Assembly: GCF_010015585.1 (NCBI RefSeq)
Contig: NW_022985075.1
Coordinates: forward strand, 124,001 to 188,000
Direction: 5' to 3'
Origin: Eremomyces bilateralis CBS 781.70
Taxonomy: Eukaryota > Ascomycota > Dothideomycetes > Eremomycetales > Eremomycetaceae
Length of the DNA: 64,000 nucleotides
Shown here: piece by piece, positions 62,243 through 64,000 of the stretch
Position numbering within the stretch: position 1 is the stretch's first letter
Layout of the letters: each line of letters opens with the position of its first letter
Notes under the pieces: model-generated
What the model saw: the letters and a program-made list of their open reading frames with translations, nothing else
What the model was told of the DNA's origin: nothing
The model's database searches: none
Position numbers and translations under genes: made by a program

Positions 62243-62675
62243 GTCGATTATGTCTAGAATTTCTCAACAACTCTGAACTCTGGAAATGTCTGACTGGTTA
62301 TAAGAAATAATCATTCAATTGAAAAGGTCTAGGATGAGCAAATGCATGTGCAGTGGACGTCAGAGTACGTTTCCCTTGAACCCTTCGGGACCTGAGGCTT
62401 GTGAGACGGGAGGCGATGGATTGCCTCGGCTTGTGGTTCGGTGATTCCTTCCTCCCGTAAGATCCGATGTCACTGGACCGCTGCACCACTGGCGGCAACC
62501 ACGTTCACTGCACCTGCCACTCCACTTCCACCTCCACCTCCATGCACACCTCCCGCGAATCCTCATTCCTCCGCGTCCAACACCTTCACTTCGGAATGCC
62601 GACAAAGGAGTAAAGACCAACTCACCACCATCGGCCTATAACATGGATCCGGGATAATGCTCGCGTACACTGACA
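62243..62675. promoter_or_regulatory. Divergent promoter between pex14 and pex26
   Basis: 433 bp separate the two start codons; no gene lies between them. It is GC- and pyrimidine-rich near 62.50-62.56 kb (CCACTTCCACCTCCACC). A shared promoter for two peroxin genes invites co-regulation; FarA/FarB-type fatty-acid response (CCGAGG-like) boxes are expected in such promoters, but I find no clear match apart from the CCTCGG at 62426. Confidence 0.5.
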
Positions 62676-64000
62676 ATGACCTCCGAGATTGATTCCTCTC
62701 CCACTGCATCAAACGGCGCCATGCCTGGATACGCGAACCACTACCCTCCCGCTGACGACCTGTCGTCCTCCCGTATGCTCTCCACCTCCGTCGGCTCCCT
62801 CTCCTCCTCCCGACATCAGCAGTCGCAGATCGCGAAGACCTATCGCCAAGCCGCTCAGCTGTTCCTGACTCGACGTCTGCCGGAAGCGTTGTCGACCATC
62901 GAACCCGTCATCACACCTCAGCTTCCCGAGGGCTCGGCCGATGTCCCGTTCGATACACATGAGGACTCGCAGAAGCCGAGGGCGGTGGCTCCCATTGCGT
63001 CGGCCTCGCGTGGGACTCGTATCAAAGTATGGAGCTTCTATCTGACCTTCCTCAATGCGGTCGTGGAGCTGGGACACGAGGAGGGGAAGCATGCGTTCGG
63101 CAGTAGCAAATGGCGCGCATTGGTCGCCAAGGCGCGAGATGGCAGCGTATGGGAAGAGGTGGTGCAGAATGGATATGGGGGAAGTGAAAGCGATGTTGAT
63201 CCGGATGTGGTCATCAATCTGTAATGCCCCCGAACTGTACTCATATGCGGCGTTTGACTGACCCTTCTGCAGTGCGACCCTTCTCTTGACACATTGCCCG
63301 GCTCAGACCCTCAACCAACAACGGTTGGAGACATATCTCTCCGCAACAGCAAATCCCACCTTCGACATCACCTCCCGATTATCCTCGTCACAGGGCCTCC
63401 ACCACATCCCCAAGCGATACTCTCCCCCAACCCCCGGCGGAGGCACATCGACGCCCCGAGACCTCAACACCCGGTTAAAGTTGCTCGAACTGTACACCCT
63501 CCACGTCCTCCCGCGCAACGGCGAATGGGAGTATTCCCGCGAATTCATCATGATGAGCGAGGTCCTCGACGACGAACGCAAGGAAGCCTTCCTCGCGGCG
63601 CTCCACTCCCTCAAGGAAGAACGGGAGCAAGCCGAGGAACGGGAGCGCGAGCTCGAGCAATCCCGGGAAGAAGAGATGGAAGCCCGTCGCCGCGAAACCG
63701 AGAAGGAGGCCGACGAGGAGAGAAAGCGGCTGCAGCAGCTGGAGAAGGACGAGCAGCGACGGCGGCAGGATGAGAAGAGACGACGAGCGCCCGTGCAGCC
63801 GGACGCGGTCAGGCCGGAGAGCAGACCCAATCCAATATCAAGATCATCGGGTGCCGCAAGGGAAGATCGACCGGCGCGAAGACCGAGGAAGGCACCACCG
63901 AGTCTCTATAAGCGATTCGGCGCCATGTTTGGTGCGCTCCAGACGCTTCTCCTCAACACCGCGCAAGGACTACGAGCCCGACCGCTGGCTCTGCTGCAGA
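62676..64000 (+). CDS. pex26: PEX26-like peroxin (anchor of Pex1/Pex6), partial at window edge
   Basis: Exon 62676-63220 and a second exon from 63273 running off the window (3' end missing). The visible 424 residues comprise a Ser-rich N-terminus, helical repeats ([71 protein letters not shown]), a highly charged coiled-coil ([20 protein letters not shown] onward) and the start of a hydrophobic segment ([14 protein letters not shown]) that is probably leading to the C-terminal tail anchor. This layout matches filamentous-fungal Pex26, which recruits the Pex1/Pex6 ATPases to peroxisomes for receptor recycling. The family assignment is from memory of the pattern. Divergence from pex14 supports it. 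Confidence 0.78.

Overview
The window is nuclear DNA of a filamentous ascomycete, most probably a Eurotiales mould (Aspergillus/Penicillium type). It has dense genes on both strands, introns of about 45-70 bp with GTRNGT donors and GCTAAC-like branch points, and fungus-specific gene architectures: a fused argEF polypeptide, fungal peroxins, a giant fungal ubiquitin protease and an alpha-box mating-type gene. All exon models were built by hand from splice signals and reading-frame phase. Species cannot be told from the sequence alone.

Layout. 1-12.4 kb: a two-finger C2H2 regulator (minus strand) with about 9.8 kb of gene-poor DNA upstream. 12.4-14.6 kb: a fungus-type hypothetical protein with a short coiled coil. 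15.7-19.5 kb: a secreted-N-terminus ZIP metal transporter divergently paired with a nicotianamine synthase, whose upstream region carries two CAAGGT motifs 12 bp apart, the known ZafA (zinc-starvation regulator) target. 20.3-25 kb: a Shb17-type sedoheptulose-1,7-bisphosphatase and the mitochondrial ArgEF (acetylglutamate kinase / N-acetyl-glutamyl-phosphate reductase). 26.6-31.6 kb: a small hypothetical protein, a second ZIP transporter, a TA-flanked MITE and an alpha/beta hydrolase. 31.8-39.4 kb: a BAR-SH3 protein, an acinus-like SAP/RRM protein, a poorly supported hypothetical gene, a frameshifted Zn2Cys6 regulator relic and IWR1. 40.2-53.6 kb: a small hypothetical protein, RMI1, a 2,545-residue ubiquitin hydrolase and the BNA3-type kynurenine aminotransferase. 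53.6-59.3 kb: a low-gene-density island carrying the alpha-box gene MAT1-1-1. 59.4-64 kb: MGS1/WRNIP1, PEX14 and PEX26 (cut by the window edge).

How the genes connect. The ZIP transporter, nicotianamine synthase and second ZIP transporter within 14 kb suggest a zinc uptake/chelation neighbourhood, possibly under zinc-starvation control. PEX14 (import docking) and PEX26 (anchor for the Pex1/Pex6 receptor-export ATPases) share one short divergent promoter. MGS1 and RMI1 both serve replication-fork and recombination control but are not adjacent. The mating-type gene is the strongest surprise: its neighbours are BNA3 and MGS1, not the SLA2 and APN2/COX13 genes that usually flank MAT in Eurotiales, so the gene appears to sit off the canonical locus, as expected after rearrangement or in a homothallic species with split MAT genes.
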